Assembly (NCBI GenBank): GCA_010029175.1
Contig: RGNC01000046.1
Coordinates: 1-13,020, forward strand
Source: Synechococcaceae bacterium WB8_1B_136
GTDB taxonomy: Bacteria > Cyanobacteriota > Cyanobacteriia > PCC-6307 > Cyanobiaceae
Direction: 5' to 3'
DNA length: 13,020 nucleotides
Shown one piece after another: positions 1 through 8,893 of the stretch. The stretch's first letter is position 1. Each line of letters opens with the position of its first letter. The position numbers and the translations under genes were made by a program. A model generated the notes under the pieces. The model did not search any database and was not told where the DNA came from. It saw only the letters and a program-made list of their open reading frames with translations.

Positions 1-1
1 G

Positions 2-763
2 GGCACCCTGATCTACAACCCCACCCTGATGGCGGTGAGGGGCAACTACGACCAGGTGAACCGTCTTTGCTCCGAGGTGGCCAACACCTACGGCTGGGGC
101 TTCGTGAACATCAACCTGCGCCCCTATTACTCCGAGGGCTCCAAAACCCTGGGCTATGAGGTGATCGAGCAGCTGGGCTGGCAACTGCCCGACCACATCG
201 TGGCGCCCCTGGCCTCCGGCTCCCTGTTCACCAAAATCCGCAAGGGCTTTGATGAGTTCATCAAGGTGGGCCTGGTGGATGAGAAGGCGGTGCGGTTCAG
301 CGGCGCCCAGGCCGAGGGCTGCAGCCCCATCGCCCAGGCCTTCGCCGAGGGGCGCGACTTCATCACGCCGGTGAAGCCCAACACCATCGCCAAGTCGATT
401 GCCATCGGCAACCCGGCCGACGGCCCCTACGCCATCGACATCGCCAACCGCACCGGCGGCAGCATTGCCGCCGTGAGTGATGCGGAGATCATCGAGGGCA
501 TCAAGCTGCTGGCGGAAACCGAGGGCGTGTTCACCGAAACCGCCGGCGGCACCACCATCGCCGTACTCAAGAAGCTGCTGGAACAGGGCAAGATCAATCC
601 CGATGAAACCACCGTGGCCTACATCACCGGCAACGGCCTGAAGACCACCGAGGCCGTGGCCTCCGCCATCGGCGAGCCCTATTTGATCGAAGCCCAGCTC
701 GACAGTTTCAACGCCGCCTGGCAACAGGCCCAGGCCGCCCATGGGGCGGCCGTGGGCGGCTGA
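2..763 (+). CDS. thrC: Threonine synthase, C-terminal part (5' end outside window)
   Basis: This PLP enzyme converts O-phosphohomoserine to threonine plus phosphate, the last step of threonine synthesis in the cytosol. The frame is open from base 2 and continues upstream of the window, so the ATG at 29 is internal. The visible 253 residues cover the C-terminal part of a fold-type II PLP enzyme. They include a Ser/Gly turn in APLASGSL, expected to hold the cofactor phosphate, the segment SGAQAEGCSPI, and the late conserved stretches ETAGGTT and YITGNGLK. The PLP lysine lies upstream and cannot be checked. The frame ends cleanly at TGA (761-763). A sulfur-carrier gene starts 66 bp downstream on the same strand and is probably cotranscribed. 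Family assignment is by recognition of conserved segments, with no sign of damage. Confidence 0.9.
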   Translation, partial: GTLIYNPTLMAVRGNYDQVNRLCSEVANTYGWGFVNINLRPYYSEGSKTLGYEVIEQLGWQLPDHIVAPLASGSLFTKIRKGFDEFIKVGLVDEKAVRFSGAQAEGCSPIAQAFAEGRDFITPVKPNTIAKSIAIGNPADGPYAIDIANRTGGSIAAVSDAEIIEGIKLLAETEGVFTETAGGTTIAVLKKLLEQGKINPDETTVAYITGNGLKTTEAVASAIGEPYLIEAQLDSFNAAWQQAQAAHGAAVGG

Positions 764-829
764 GGCCCTCACAGAGCCTGCCACCGAGCACCGATCCCGC
801 AGCGTTCCACCGTTCCCCGTTTTCCCCCC

Positions 830-1105
830 ATGGCCGTTCAGGTTCTGATCCCCACTCCCCTGCAGAAATTCACCAACGACGAGGCTGCTGTGGAGCTCGA
901 AGCCAGCAGCGTGGATGGCCTGATCGATGCTCTCGATGGCCGCTACCCGGGCCTCAAGGCCCGCCTTTGTGATGAAGCCGGCAAGCTGCGTCGCTTCCTG
1001 AATGTGTATGTAAACAGCGAGGACATCCGTTTCCTCGACAACCAGGCCACCAGCCTCAACGACGGCGACGAAGTGAGCATCGTGCCCGCCGTGGCCGGCG
1101 GCTGA
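830..1105 (+). CDS. MoaD/ThiS-family (CysO-like) sulfur carrier protein
   Basis: This is a 91-residue ubiquitin-fold sulfur carrier. Members are adenylated at a C-terminal Gly-Gly by a ThiF/MoeB-type enzyme and then carry sulfur as a thiocarboxylate. The protein ends VPAVAGG with the free Gly-Gly required for this. The middle segments RFLNVYVNSEDIRF and LNDGDEVSIVPAVAGG match the family's last strands. Position next to thrC, and absence of molybdopterin or thiamine genes here, argues against MoaD or ThiS proper and for a CysO- or HcyS-like carrier in amino-acid sulfur metabolism. That role is inferred. The ATG at 830 follows a pyrimidine-rich leader (811-829) with no Shine-Dalgarno. It is the first start in frame and gives a family-typical length. 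Confidence 0.85.
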   Translation: MAVQVLIPTPLQKFTNDEAAVELEASSVDGLIDALDGRYPGLKARLCDEAGKLRRFLNVYVNSEDIRFLDNQATSLNDGDEVSIVPAVAGG

Positions 1106-1209
1106 AGGCGTCCATCGCGGGCACTGGCGGCGATTCGGTAACGGATCCGGCAGCCCCCAGGGGAAGCAAGCGGCTCAATAGGCTCACCCCCATCCCAGCA
1201 ACGATCGGT

Positions 1210-1215
1210 AGGAGG
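1210..1215 (+). promoter_or_regulatory. Strong Shine-Dalgarno AGGAGG of the cupin gene
   Basis: A perfect AGGAGG sits 8 nt before the ATG at 1224 and fixes that start. It stands out because most other genes in the window have weak or no Shine-Dalgarno. The 118-bp gap before it (1106-1223) holds no other element I can support. It probably carries the cupin gene's own promoter, but no convincing -35/-10 pair is visible. Confidence 0.7.
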
Positions 1216-1826
1216 CAGACGGCATGACCCAGACCCCTGAGCGTCAGCAAACCGCCAGCAAAGCCCTGCTGTTCGATTACCGCCAGGCGGCCAACCCCGT
1301 CCGGGCTGGGCTCACTGAACCGATTCCCTACCGCTGCTGGGGCCCCGAACTGCACAGCAGTGGCCCCAGTGCGATCCTGCCGCTGGATCTCAGCAGCGAG
1401 CTCGGGGTGAGCGGCCCGGCCACCAGCCCTGGCCTGGCGGCCCATTTCATCCGCATCGCTGCCGGTGAAGGGGTGAAGGCCGCTGCCGAGGCCAGCAGCG
1501 CGCTGTTCTATGTGCTCTCCGGCGCCGGCAGCTGCCAGCAGGCCGCCGAAGCCAGCACTCCGGCCGTCGACCTGCACTGGCAGGCCGGTGATCTGTTCGT
1601 GCTGCCGTCAGGGGGCGCCCCACTGCTGCACGCCGAAGCCGACAGCGTTCTCTACTGGGTGCACGACGCGCCCCTGCTGCGCTACCTCGGCGTTGCCCCC
1701 CGCACGCCACGCTTCGAGGCCACCCACTACCCCGCAGCCTGGCTGCGGCAGGAACTGCAGGATCTGGCCGCCGACCCCAGCAGCGCCCGCAGCAATCGCC
1801 TCAGCCTGCTGCTGGCCAACCGCGAT

Positions 1827-3983
<2,157 letters not shown>

Positions 3984-4014
3984 AGGGATCTGCCAGTGGG
4001 AAGAGCTTAGCGAT

Positions 4015-4044
4015 TTGACGAAAGGAAGGGCGGCAGCAGATGAT
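4015..4044 (+). promoter_or_regulatory. Probable sigma70-type promoter of rpmF
   Basis: TTGACG (4015-4020, 5 of 6 to the -35 consensus) is followed after 18 bp by GATGAT (4039-4044, 4 of 6 to the -10 consensus). Transcription would start near 4051, giving a leader of about 20 nt. It lies in the 86-bp divergent gap between ftsH and rpmF. The ftsH promoter must share this gap, and TAAGCT on the minus strand (4010-4005) is a possible -10 without a clear -35. Confidence 0.45.
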
Positions 4045-4069
4045 CTTGGTTTGGCTGAAAGCGAGCGGG

Positions 4070-4246
4070 ATGGCTGTTCCCAAGAAGAAAACCTCCAAGG
4101 GCAAGCGCAACCAGCGCCACGCCACCTGGAAAGGCAAGGCGGCCGTGGCCGCGCAGAAGGCCCTCTCCATCGGCAAGGCCGTGCTCAGCGGCAGGGCCCA
4201 GGGCTTCGTCTACCCCGTGTCCGAGGACGAGGGCGACGAGGACTGA
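4070..4246 (+). CDS. rpmF: Ribosomal protein bL32
   Basis: This is a 58-residue component of the 50S subunit. It begins MAVPKKKTSKGKRNQRHATW, the classic L32 start. I chose the ATG at 4070 over the in-frame ATG at 4040 because the mature protein keeps only the initiator Met before AVPKKK. The zinc-ribbon cysteines found in some L32 proteins are absent (C-minus form). The tail SEDEGDED is acidic, as in chloroplast and cyanobacterial L32. Its last 37 bases overlap the 3' end of the oppositely oriented glyK, so no intergenic terminator separates the two genes. Confidence 0.95.
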   Translation: MAVPKKKTSKGKRNQRHATWKGKAAVAAQKALSIGKAVLSGRAQGFVYPVSEDEGDED

Positions 4247-5088
4247 GCTCCTCCCATCCGCTCCAGATGCCTGACGGCATCGGCGCCGCTCCCCTCCCAG
4301 AGGCTGCGGCGCCGCCCATCCAGCACCCGAACCAGATCCGCCCGTTGCACCAACGGCCACTGGTAAAGCCGGGGCGGCAACGAGCAGAGGCTGGAACGCA
4401 CCAGTGGATCCAGCTGCTGGGCGCTCATCCAGCCGCCACCGCTTGAACGCTGGCGGGCCTCGGCCTGGAAGCGCCAGCGCCGCGGCAGGTCCCAGCGGCT
4501 GGGCCAGAGCATCACCAGCTCCGTCAGCTGCCGCCAGAGCGGGCCATAGGCGCTGAGGGCGCGGTTCCAACGGGGAAGCCAGCTCCACTCCTCGGCGGAG
4601 AGCTCAGCCCGCTCCGGCCACCGCAGCGATTCCCGCGCGCCAAAGGCGCTTGGAGGCAGGGGTTCACAGGCCACCAGCCAGCCTTCCAGCACCAGCGCCT
4701 GGGCCGGTCCCTGCCAGTCGGCGGTGCGATCCCCTTGACCCTGCCGGAGGGTTTTATCGAAGCGGGGAAGCGTGAGCCAGTCGCCGCGGGCGCCCCTGCG
4801 CCATGCGCTGATGGCAGCCGCCAGCCGCTCGGGCTCGTGACTGCCCGGGGGCACGCGGTTCACACCAAACGGATTGCCGGCCATCGCCTCCAATCGACGC
4901 TGCCAGGGCAGGTAGGCATCGTCGATCGAGACCACCGCCAGAGCCAGCCCCTCGGCGCTGAAGCGTTGCTGCAGGTGCCTGGCGAAGGTGCTCTTGCCAG
5001 CACCCACGGGAGCATTGAGGCCGATCACCGGACGCTCCCCGCGGCCGATGCGATCCGCCGCCAGCCGCAACAGGTGCTGTTCCAGCAT
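4210..5088 (-). CDS. glyK: D-glycerate 3-kinase (plant/cyanobacterial GLYK type)
   Basis: This enzyme phosphorylates D-glycerate to 3-phosphoglycerate, closing the photorespiratory 2-phosphoglycolate pathway and feeding the Calvin cycle. The 292-residue protein is a P-loop kinase with Walker A APVGAGKST (26-34), the segment SIDDAYLPW (54-62), GNPFGVNRVPPGSHE (71-85), LPRFDKTLRQGQGDR (107-121) and VLEGW (133-137), all characteristic of the GLYK family. The ATG at 5088 overlaps the ycf20 stop by one base (TGATG), indicating translational coupling. It is the last gene of the cbbY-ycf20-glyK operon. The Ser-rich C-terminal tail is encoded opposite the acidic L32 tail and is unlikely to be a conserved part of the enzyme. 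Confidence 0.88.
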   Translation of the reverse strand: MLEQHLLRLAADRIGRGERPVIGLNAPVGAGKSTFARHLQQRFSAEGLALAVVSIDDAYLPWQRRLEAMAGNPFGVNRVPPGSHEPERLAAAISAWRRGARGDWLTLPRFDKTLRQGQGDRTADWQGPAQALVLEGWLVACEPLPPSAFGARESLRWPERAELSAEEWSWLPRWNRALSAYGPLWRQLTELVMLWPSRWDLPRRWRFQAEARQRSSGGGWMSAQQLDPLVRSSLCSLPPRLYQWPLVQRADLVRVLDGRRRSLWEGSGADAVRHLERMGGAQSSSPSSSDTG

Positions 5089-5432
5089 CAGGACCCCAGT
5101 TTGAAGGCCTCAAGCACCACGGCATAGACCAGGCCGATGCGCAGGTTGTCGGCCATCAGCCAGCCCAGGCCAGGCTCGGCGGCCACCACCCGGGTGCGCA
5201 ACCGCACCACCACCTCCAGCAGCACAAGCAACACCAGCACCACCAGCGGTCGCTCCCCCACCCGCTGATACCAGTAGGCCGTGAGGTTCTGTCCGCAGAA
5301 GAAGCCGAACAGCAGCGCCAGCAGGCCCAGGCTGCGGCGGCGCCAGTTGCCCCGCAACCCCCCGAACAGTCCGCCGGCCAGCTGGCGCTGCAGCCGCTCG
5401 AAGCGGGTGGCCTGAACAGGCAGGCGGGTCAT
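5088..5432 (-). CDS. ycf20: Ycf20-like DUF565 membrane protein
   Basis: A 114-residue membrane protein of the Ycf20 family, which is found in cyanobacteria, algal plastids and plants. An Arabidopsis relative affects non-photochemical quenching, but the molecular role is unknown. Features are RRRSLGLLALLFGFFCGQNL (31-50) as the first hydrophobic segment, a second at about 62-77, and the conserved end LRIGLVYAVVLEAFKLGS. The start is placed at the ATG at 5432 rather than at 5486. The cbbY stop and this ATG form an ATGA overlap (5429-5432), and the protein then begins MTRL as Ycf20 proteins usually do. The longer frame would add 18 residues antisense to nothing known and inside cbbY. The stop overlaps the glyK start. 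Confidence 0.85.
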   Translation of the reverse strand: MTRLPVQATRFERLQRQLAGGLFGGLRGNWRRRSLGLLALLFGFFCGQNLTAYWYQRVGERPLVVLVLLVLLEVVVRLRTRVVAAEPGLGWLMADNLRIGLVYAVVLEAFKLGS

Positions 5433-6211
5433 GGCGAGGGCAACAACTGCTGCAGATAGGAGAGCGTGATGCAGCCGGTGGGGCAAGCGGGGCCGCGGAT
5501 CAGGCGGCAGGGCTGGTCCGGCTCTCCCAGGCCGTCACTCACGGCGTTGGCGGCGGCGAAGGCGTGATCAGGCTCATGGGCACTGGAGACGCTCCGGGCG
5601 GCGAGCACAGGAAGCCCTGCGGCCCGGGCCGCCGCCACACCGTTGGCAGAGTCTTCAATCGCCACAGCCCGCTCCGCGGGGCAGCCCAGCTGCTCCAGGG
5701 CGCGCCGGTAGCCCTCCGGATCGGGCTTCTTGCAGGCCACATCCTCCCCGCAGACCCAGAAGGCGAAAACCTCCGCGGGCAGCAGCGGCGGCACCAGGGC
5801 CGCCACCAGAGCCGCCACGGCACTGCGGCCGCTGGTGGTCACGATGGCCTGGGGAATGCCCGCCTGGGCCGCAGCGGTGAGGAGCCGCCGCACCCCTGGC
5901 CTGGGCCGGATCGCTCCGCCCTGCAGCAGCGCGGCGTAATGACGCTGCTTGGCGGCCTGCAAGGCCACGAGCCGATCGGCTGCCGGGGCGCGTCCCTCCA
6001 CCTGCTCCAGGAAGTGGGCCATGCGCTCGCGACCACCGCTGATGCGCAACAGCTCCAAGTAGGTGGAGCGATCCCAGCGCCAGGGCAGCTGGGCATCAGC
6101 AAAGGCGCGATTGAACGCCTGGCGGTGGCCGTCGAGCTCCGTCTCCGCCAGGGTTCCATCCACATCCCAGAGCAGGGCGGCGGGCAAGCCTGGGGGAGGG
6201 GTGCGGGCCAT
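5429..6211 (-). CDS. cbbY: CbbY-type HAD phosphatase (xylulose-1,5-bisphosphate phosphatase)
   Basis: CbbY dephosphorylates xylulose-1,5-bisphosphate, a misfire product and potent inhibitor of Rubisco, to xylulose 5-phosphate. The 260-residue protein has HAD motif I DVDGT (16-20; nucleophile Asp16, acid/base Asp18), motif II in VTTSGRS (124-130), motif III Lys in CKKPDP (160-165) and motif IV EDSAN (186-190). The segments DGHRQAFNRAF (27-37) and LLRISGGRERM (54-64) match CbbY proteins of bacteria and plants closely and separate it from generic Gph phosphatases. The frame is open far upstream (to 7075), but that part is antisense to recJ. The ATG at 6211 places motif I at residue 16, as expected. 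It is the first gene of an operon with ycf20 and glyK. Assignment to XuBP rather than another sugar phosphate is by family, not tested. Confidence 0.85.
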   Translation of the reverse strand: MARTPPPGLPAALLWDVDGTLAETELDGHRQAFNRAFADAQLPWRWDRSTYLELLRISGGRERMAHFLEQVEGRAPAADRLVALQAAKQRHYAALLQGGAIRPRPGVRRLLTAAAQAGIPQAIVTTSGRSAVAALVAALVPPLLPAEVFAFWVCGEDVACKKPDPEGYRRALEQLGCPAERAVAIEDSANGVAAARAAGLPVLAARSVSSAHEPDHAFAAANAVSDGLGEPDQPCRLIRGPACPTGCITLSYLQQLLPSP

Positions 6212-6280
6212 GAACGGGAGATTAAGCCGATCCCCGGGGCCCGTTTCCGCCGCAGAATTGGCCCAGTTGCCACCGCCGCG

Positions 6281-8167
6281 TTGCTCCCCCAGCCCCCCGA
6301 GCAACGCTGGCAACTGCCCAGCCCCGTGGCACGCCAGGCAGAGCTGGGGGATCTCGGGCTGTGTGAACCCCTGCTGGCGGTGCTGCAACGGCGCGGCCAC
6401 AGCAGCCGCGGAGCGATCGAGGCCCTGCTGAGCCCTGCTCCGGCGCCGGAGCCAACAGAGCATTTCGGCGATCTCAAACGCGCCGTGCGGCGGTTGCAGA
6501 AGGCCTGCAAGGGCGGGGAGGCCGTGGCCATCTGCGGCGACTACGACGCCGATGGCATGACCAGCACCGCCCTGCTGGTGGGGGTGTTGCAGCGGCTTGG
6601 CGCCGCTCCGGTGGCCGCCATCCCCAGCCGCCAGGACGACGGCTACGGCCTCAACCGCTCCATGGTGGAGCGGTTGGCGCAACAGGGCATCCGCCTGCTG
6701 GTGACGGTGGACAACGGCGTCGCGGCCCGCGAGGCCCTGGAGCGGGCGCAGGAGCTGAAGCTCGATGTGCTGCTCACCGATCACCACACCCTGCCGGCGG
6801 AGCCCCCCCCCTGCCTGGCGTTGCTGCATCCGGCCTGCACGCCGGAGGGCTCGCCCTACCGCGGCCTGGCGGGGGTGGGTCTGGCCTACGTGCTCGCCCA
6901 GGCCCTGGCCCTGGCCTGCAAATCCCACCAGGGGCTGGCCATGGCCCTGGATCTGTTCTGCATCGGCACCATCGCCGACATGGCCCCCCTGGAGGGGGTG
7001 AACCGCCGCTGGCTGATGGATGGGCTGCCGCGACTGAAATCCAGCCCCTTGCCAGGGCTGCAGGCGCTTCAACAACTAGCCGGCATCGAGGAGGGCCCCC
7101 TGGATGCGGGCGTGGTGGGCTTCCAGATCGCCCCCCGCATCAATGCCGTGGGCCGCCTCGGTGATCCCACCCTGGTGGTGGAGCTGCTCACCACCGACAG
7201 CCAGGAGCGAGCCCAGGAGCTGGCCCGCGAGTGCGAGGCCCTCAACCGCCAGCGGCGCGAGCTCTGTGATGCCATCGAGGCCGAGGCCACAGCCCTGGTG
7301 GAAGCCGATGGCGACCAGCGCAGCCCGTTTCTGTTGCTGGCCCAGAGCCACTGGCACCACGGGGTGATCGGCATCGTGGCGGCACGGCTGGTGGAGCGCT
7401 TCGGCCTGCCGGTGGCCCTGCTGGCCAGCGAGGGCAACGGGCAGTTGCGGGCCTCCGTGCGCGCGCCGCGGGGCTTTGCCGTGGATGCGGCGCTGCAGCA
7501 CTGCGGCCACCTGCTGGAGCGCCACGGGGGACACCCGGCGGCGGGAGGATTCACCGTGCGAGCGGAGCGGGTGGCGGAGCTGCAGCAGGCCCTCAACCAG
7601 CTGGCCTCCAGCTGGTTGGAGCAGCGGGGCCCGGGGGTGCTGGTGGAACCGGAGGCGCTGCTGCAGCTGGAGCAGATCGACCGCGACCTCTGGCAGCAGC
7701 TGCAGCGGCTGGAGCCCTTCGGCAGCGGCCACCCGGCGCCGGTGTTCTGGAGCAGTCGCTGCCGCGTGATCCAGCAGCGGGAGCTGCGCGGCGGCCACCT
7801 GCAGCTCACCCTGCGCCAGGGGAGCACCGACGTGCGGGCCATCGCCTGGCGCTGGCAGGGGAGCTGGACGCTGCCGGAGCAGGTGGATGTGGCCTACCGG
7901 CTGCGCCTCAACCGCTGGCAGGGGGAGGAGCGACTGCAGCTGGAGCTGGTGGCCCTGCGGGGCAGCGCCGGCGACGGGATCCGGCTGCAGCGGCGCGCGC
8001 GCACCTACTGGGTGAGCCTGGAGGGCGAAGAGCTGGTGATTCGCAACGCCGCCGGGGATGAACTGCGCGGCACTGCCAGCGGCAGCATGAACCACCCCGC
8101 GGCCGACCACCCCTACCTGAAAACCCTCATGCAGGACGCCGCCATGGCCCTGGGACTGACGGCCTGA
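6281..8167 (+). CDS. recJ: Single-stranded-DNA-specific 5'-3' exonuclease RecJ
   Basis: RecJ resects 5' ends of single-stranded DNA in recombination and mismatch/base-excision repair. The DHH-domain motifs are all present: CGDYDADGMTS (85-95), VTVDNG (141-146), LLTDHHTLP (164-172), the GLAGVGLAYVLAQAL helix and IADMAPLEG (231-239). The DHHA1 motif GGHPAAGG follows at about 416-423, then the OB-fold region (LEPFGSGHPAPVFWSS). No ATG lies in frame near the conserved N-terminus. The upstream open frame back to 5564 is antisense to cbbY. The TTG at 6281 puts the protein start at (M)LPQPPEQRWQLPSP, just before the usual RWQLP, giving 628 residues. A further in-frame GTG at 6326 would lose that motif. 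The start is therefore uncertain by tens of bases, while the stop is certain. Confidence 0.92.
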   Translation: MLPQPPEQRWQLPSPVARQAELGDLGLCEPLLAVLQRRGHSSRGAIEALLSPAPAPEPTEHFGDLKRAVRRLQKACKGGEAVAICGDYDADGMTSTALLVGVLQRLGAAPVAAIPSRQDDGYGLNRSMVERLAQQGIRLLVTVDNGVAAREALERAQELKLDVLLTDHHTLPAEPPPCLALLHPACTPEGSPYRGLAGVGLAYVLAQALALACKSHQGLAMALDLFCIGTIADMAPLEGVNRRWLMDGLPRLKSSPLPGLQALQQLAGIEEGPLDAGVVGFQIAPRINAVGRLGDPTLVVELLTTDSQERAQELARECEALNRQRRELCDAIEAEATALVEADGDQRSPFLLLAQSHWHHGVIGIVAARLVERFGLPVALLASEGNGQLRASVRAPRGFAVDAALQHCGHLLERHGGHPAAGGFTVRAERVAELQQALNQLASSWLEQRGPGVLVEPEALLQLEQIDRDLWQQLQRLEPFGSGHPAPVFWSSRCRVIQQRELRGGHLQLTLRQGSTDVRAIAWRWQGSWTLPEQVDVAYRLRLNRWQGEERLQLELVALRGSAGDGIRLQRRARTYWVSLEGEELVIRNAAGDELRGTASGSMNHPAADHPYLKTLMQDAAMALGLTA

Positions 8168-8209
8168 GCAGCAGGGGCCGGAGCTCCGCTGGGCTGAGCA
8201 GCAGCAGAA

Positions 8210-8245
8210 AGCCCCGCAACCACCCGGTGGAGTGGCAGCGGGGCT
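8210..8245 (-). terminator. Probable intrinsic terminator of psb30 (possibly bidirectional)
   Basis: AGCCCCGC (8210-8217) and GCGGGGCT (8238-8245) form a perfect 8-bp stem, with a nested 4-bp stem CCAC/GTGG (8220-8223, 8227-8230) inside. On the minus strand the stem is followed by TTTCTGCTG, a short T-run. It sits in the 135-bp convergent gap (8168-8302) between the recJ stop and the psb30 stop, where transcription from both sides must end. The T-run is short, so this is likely but not certain. Confidence 0.55.
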
Positions 8246-8302
8246 GACAGGGGCTGGGGCGCAGATCCAGCGGGCGAATCGCCCTGGACGATCTCCCTCG
8301 AA

Positions 8303-8410
8303 TCAGAGGGCGCCGCGGCGATAGAAGAGGATGAAGATCACTGCCGGGCCGGCAATGGTGATCAGGAAGAGAGCAGCGAAGTTGGCGATCAGATGGAAGT
8401 CGATTCCCAT
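8303..8410 (-). CDS. psb30: Photosystem II reaction-centre protein Psb30 (Ycf12)
   Basis: A 35-residue one-helix thylakoid protein, peripheral to the photosystem II core near cytochrome b559 and PsbJ/PsbK. Translation gives MGIDFHLIANFAALFLIT followed by IAGPAVIFILFYRRGAL. The hydrophobic helix (about 6-29) and the AGPAVIF...RRGAL ending are the Psb30 signature. It is short enough to be missed by gene callers. No Shine-Dalgarno is visible before the ATG. It is transcribed toward recJ with a terminator-like hairpin downstream, and it is divergent from the ykgJ-like gene across a 117-bp gap. Confidence 0.9.
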   Translation of the reverse strand: MGIDFHLIANFAALFLITIAGPAVIFILFYRRGAL

Positions 8411-8491
8411 GGGAGAACGGCGCAGCGGCTGCACATGTCAGTTCAAAGCCTACGGGCCGCCGGTGCCCGCCCCCCCCTCCCCGGCGCCGCT

Positions 8492-8510
8492 CTGTGACGG
8501 CTTGTCACAG
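8492..8510. promoter_or_regulatory. Perfect 7-bp inverted repeat upstream of the ykgJ-like gene
   Basis: CTGTGAC (8492-8498) and GTCACAG (8504-8510) are exact inverted copies around a 5-nt spacer GGCTT. The repeat lies 17 bp before the ATG at 8528, in the 117-bp divergent gap between psb30 and the ykgJ/UPF0016 genes. It could be an operator for a dimeric regulator, or a hairpin in the mRNA leader just ahead of the weak Shine-Dalgarno GGAG (8515-8518). The half-sites resemble CRP-type TGTGA/TCACA, but the spacer is 7 rather than 6 bp. Confidence 0.5.
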
Positions 8511-8527
8511 CCCCGGAGCCAGCGGCC

Positions 8528-8893
8528 ATGAGCGACAGAACCCTTCACTGGCGCTGCATCAGCGGCTGCGGCTCCTGCTGCCGCCTCGACCCCGGCGAAC
8601 GGCAGGAGGCGCTGGATGCCCTGAATGCCGAGCAGCAACAGCTTTACCTCTCGATGGTGGGCCCCGACGGCTGGTGCATCCACTACGACACGGGGTCGTG
8701 CAGCTGCCGGATCTATGAGGAGCGGCCGATGTTCTGCCGGGTGGAGAACCTGGCGACCCTGTTCCAGGTGCCCAGCGAGGAGGCCAACGCCTTTGCGATT
8801 GCCTGCTGCCGCCAGCAGATTCGCAGCGAACACGGCGGGCGTGGCATGGTGATGCGACGCTTCGAGCAGGCGATCCGCCAACCACCCCGCTGA
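8528..8893 (+). CDS. YkgJ/UPF0153-family cysteine-cluster protein (putative Zn/Fe chelating)
   Basis: A 121-residue protein with ten cysteines. CxxxCxxCC lies at 10-18 (RCISGCGSCCRL), then Cys50 in DGWCIHY, CSCRIYEERPMFCR (58-71) and a late CC pair (93-94). This is the layout of the YkgJ/UPF0153 family, thought to bind zinc or an iron-sulfur cluster. The biochemical role is not established. The ATG at 8528 has a weak GGAG 9 nt upstream and gives a start just before the first cysteine motif. Its TGA overlaps the ATG of the first UPF0016 gene by one base (TGATG at 8891-8895), so the two are translationally coupled. A metal-related partnership is possible but inferred. Confidence 0.82.
   Translation: MSDRTLHWRCISGCGSCCRLDPGERQEALDALNAEQQQLYLSMVGPDGWCIHYDTGSCSCRIYEERPMFCRVENLATLFQVPSEEANAFAIACCRQQIRSEHGGRGMVMRRFEQAIRQPPR

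Noticed and set aside
1106..1223. Possible riboswitch or small RNA upstream of the cupin gene
   Set aside because: I looked for long pairing and known riboswitch cores and found only an 8-bp palindrome and short imperfect stems.
5564..6280. N-terminal extension of the recJ frame
   Set aside because: It is antisense to cbbY and adds about 240 residues unlike any RecJ. The conserved protein begins near 6281.
6212..7075. N-terminal extension of the cbbY frame
   Set aside because: It is antisense to recJ. HAD motif I falls at the correct distance from the ATG at 6211.
7076..8110. Minus-strand open frame (344 codons) opposite recJ
   Set aside because: It is a shadow of recJ's codon bias, with no recognisable domain and no start context.
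8492..8510. Calling the dyad a genuine CRP or NtcA site
   Set aside because: The spacer is one base too long for TGTGA-N6-TCACA, and the GTA-N8-TAC pattern of NtcA is absent, so it is kept only as an unnamed inverted repeat.
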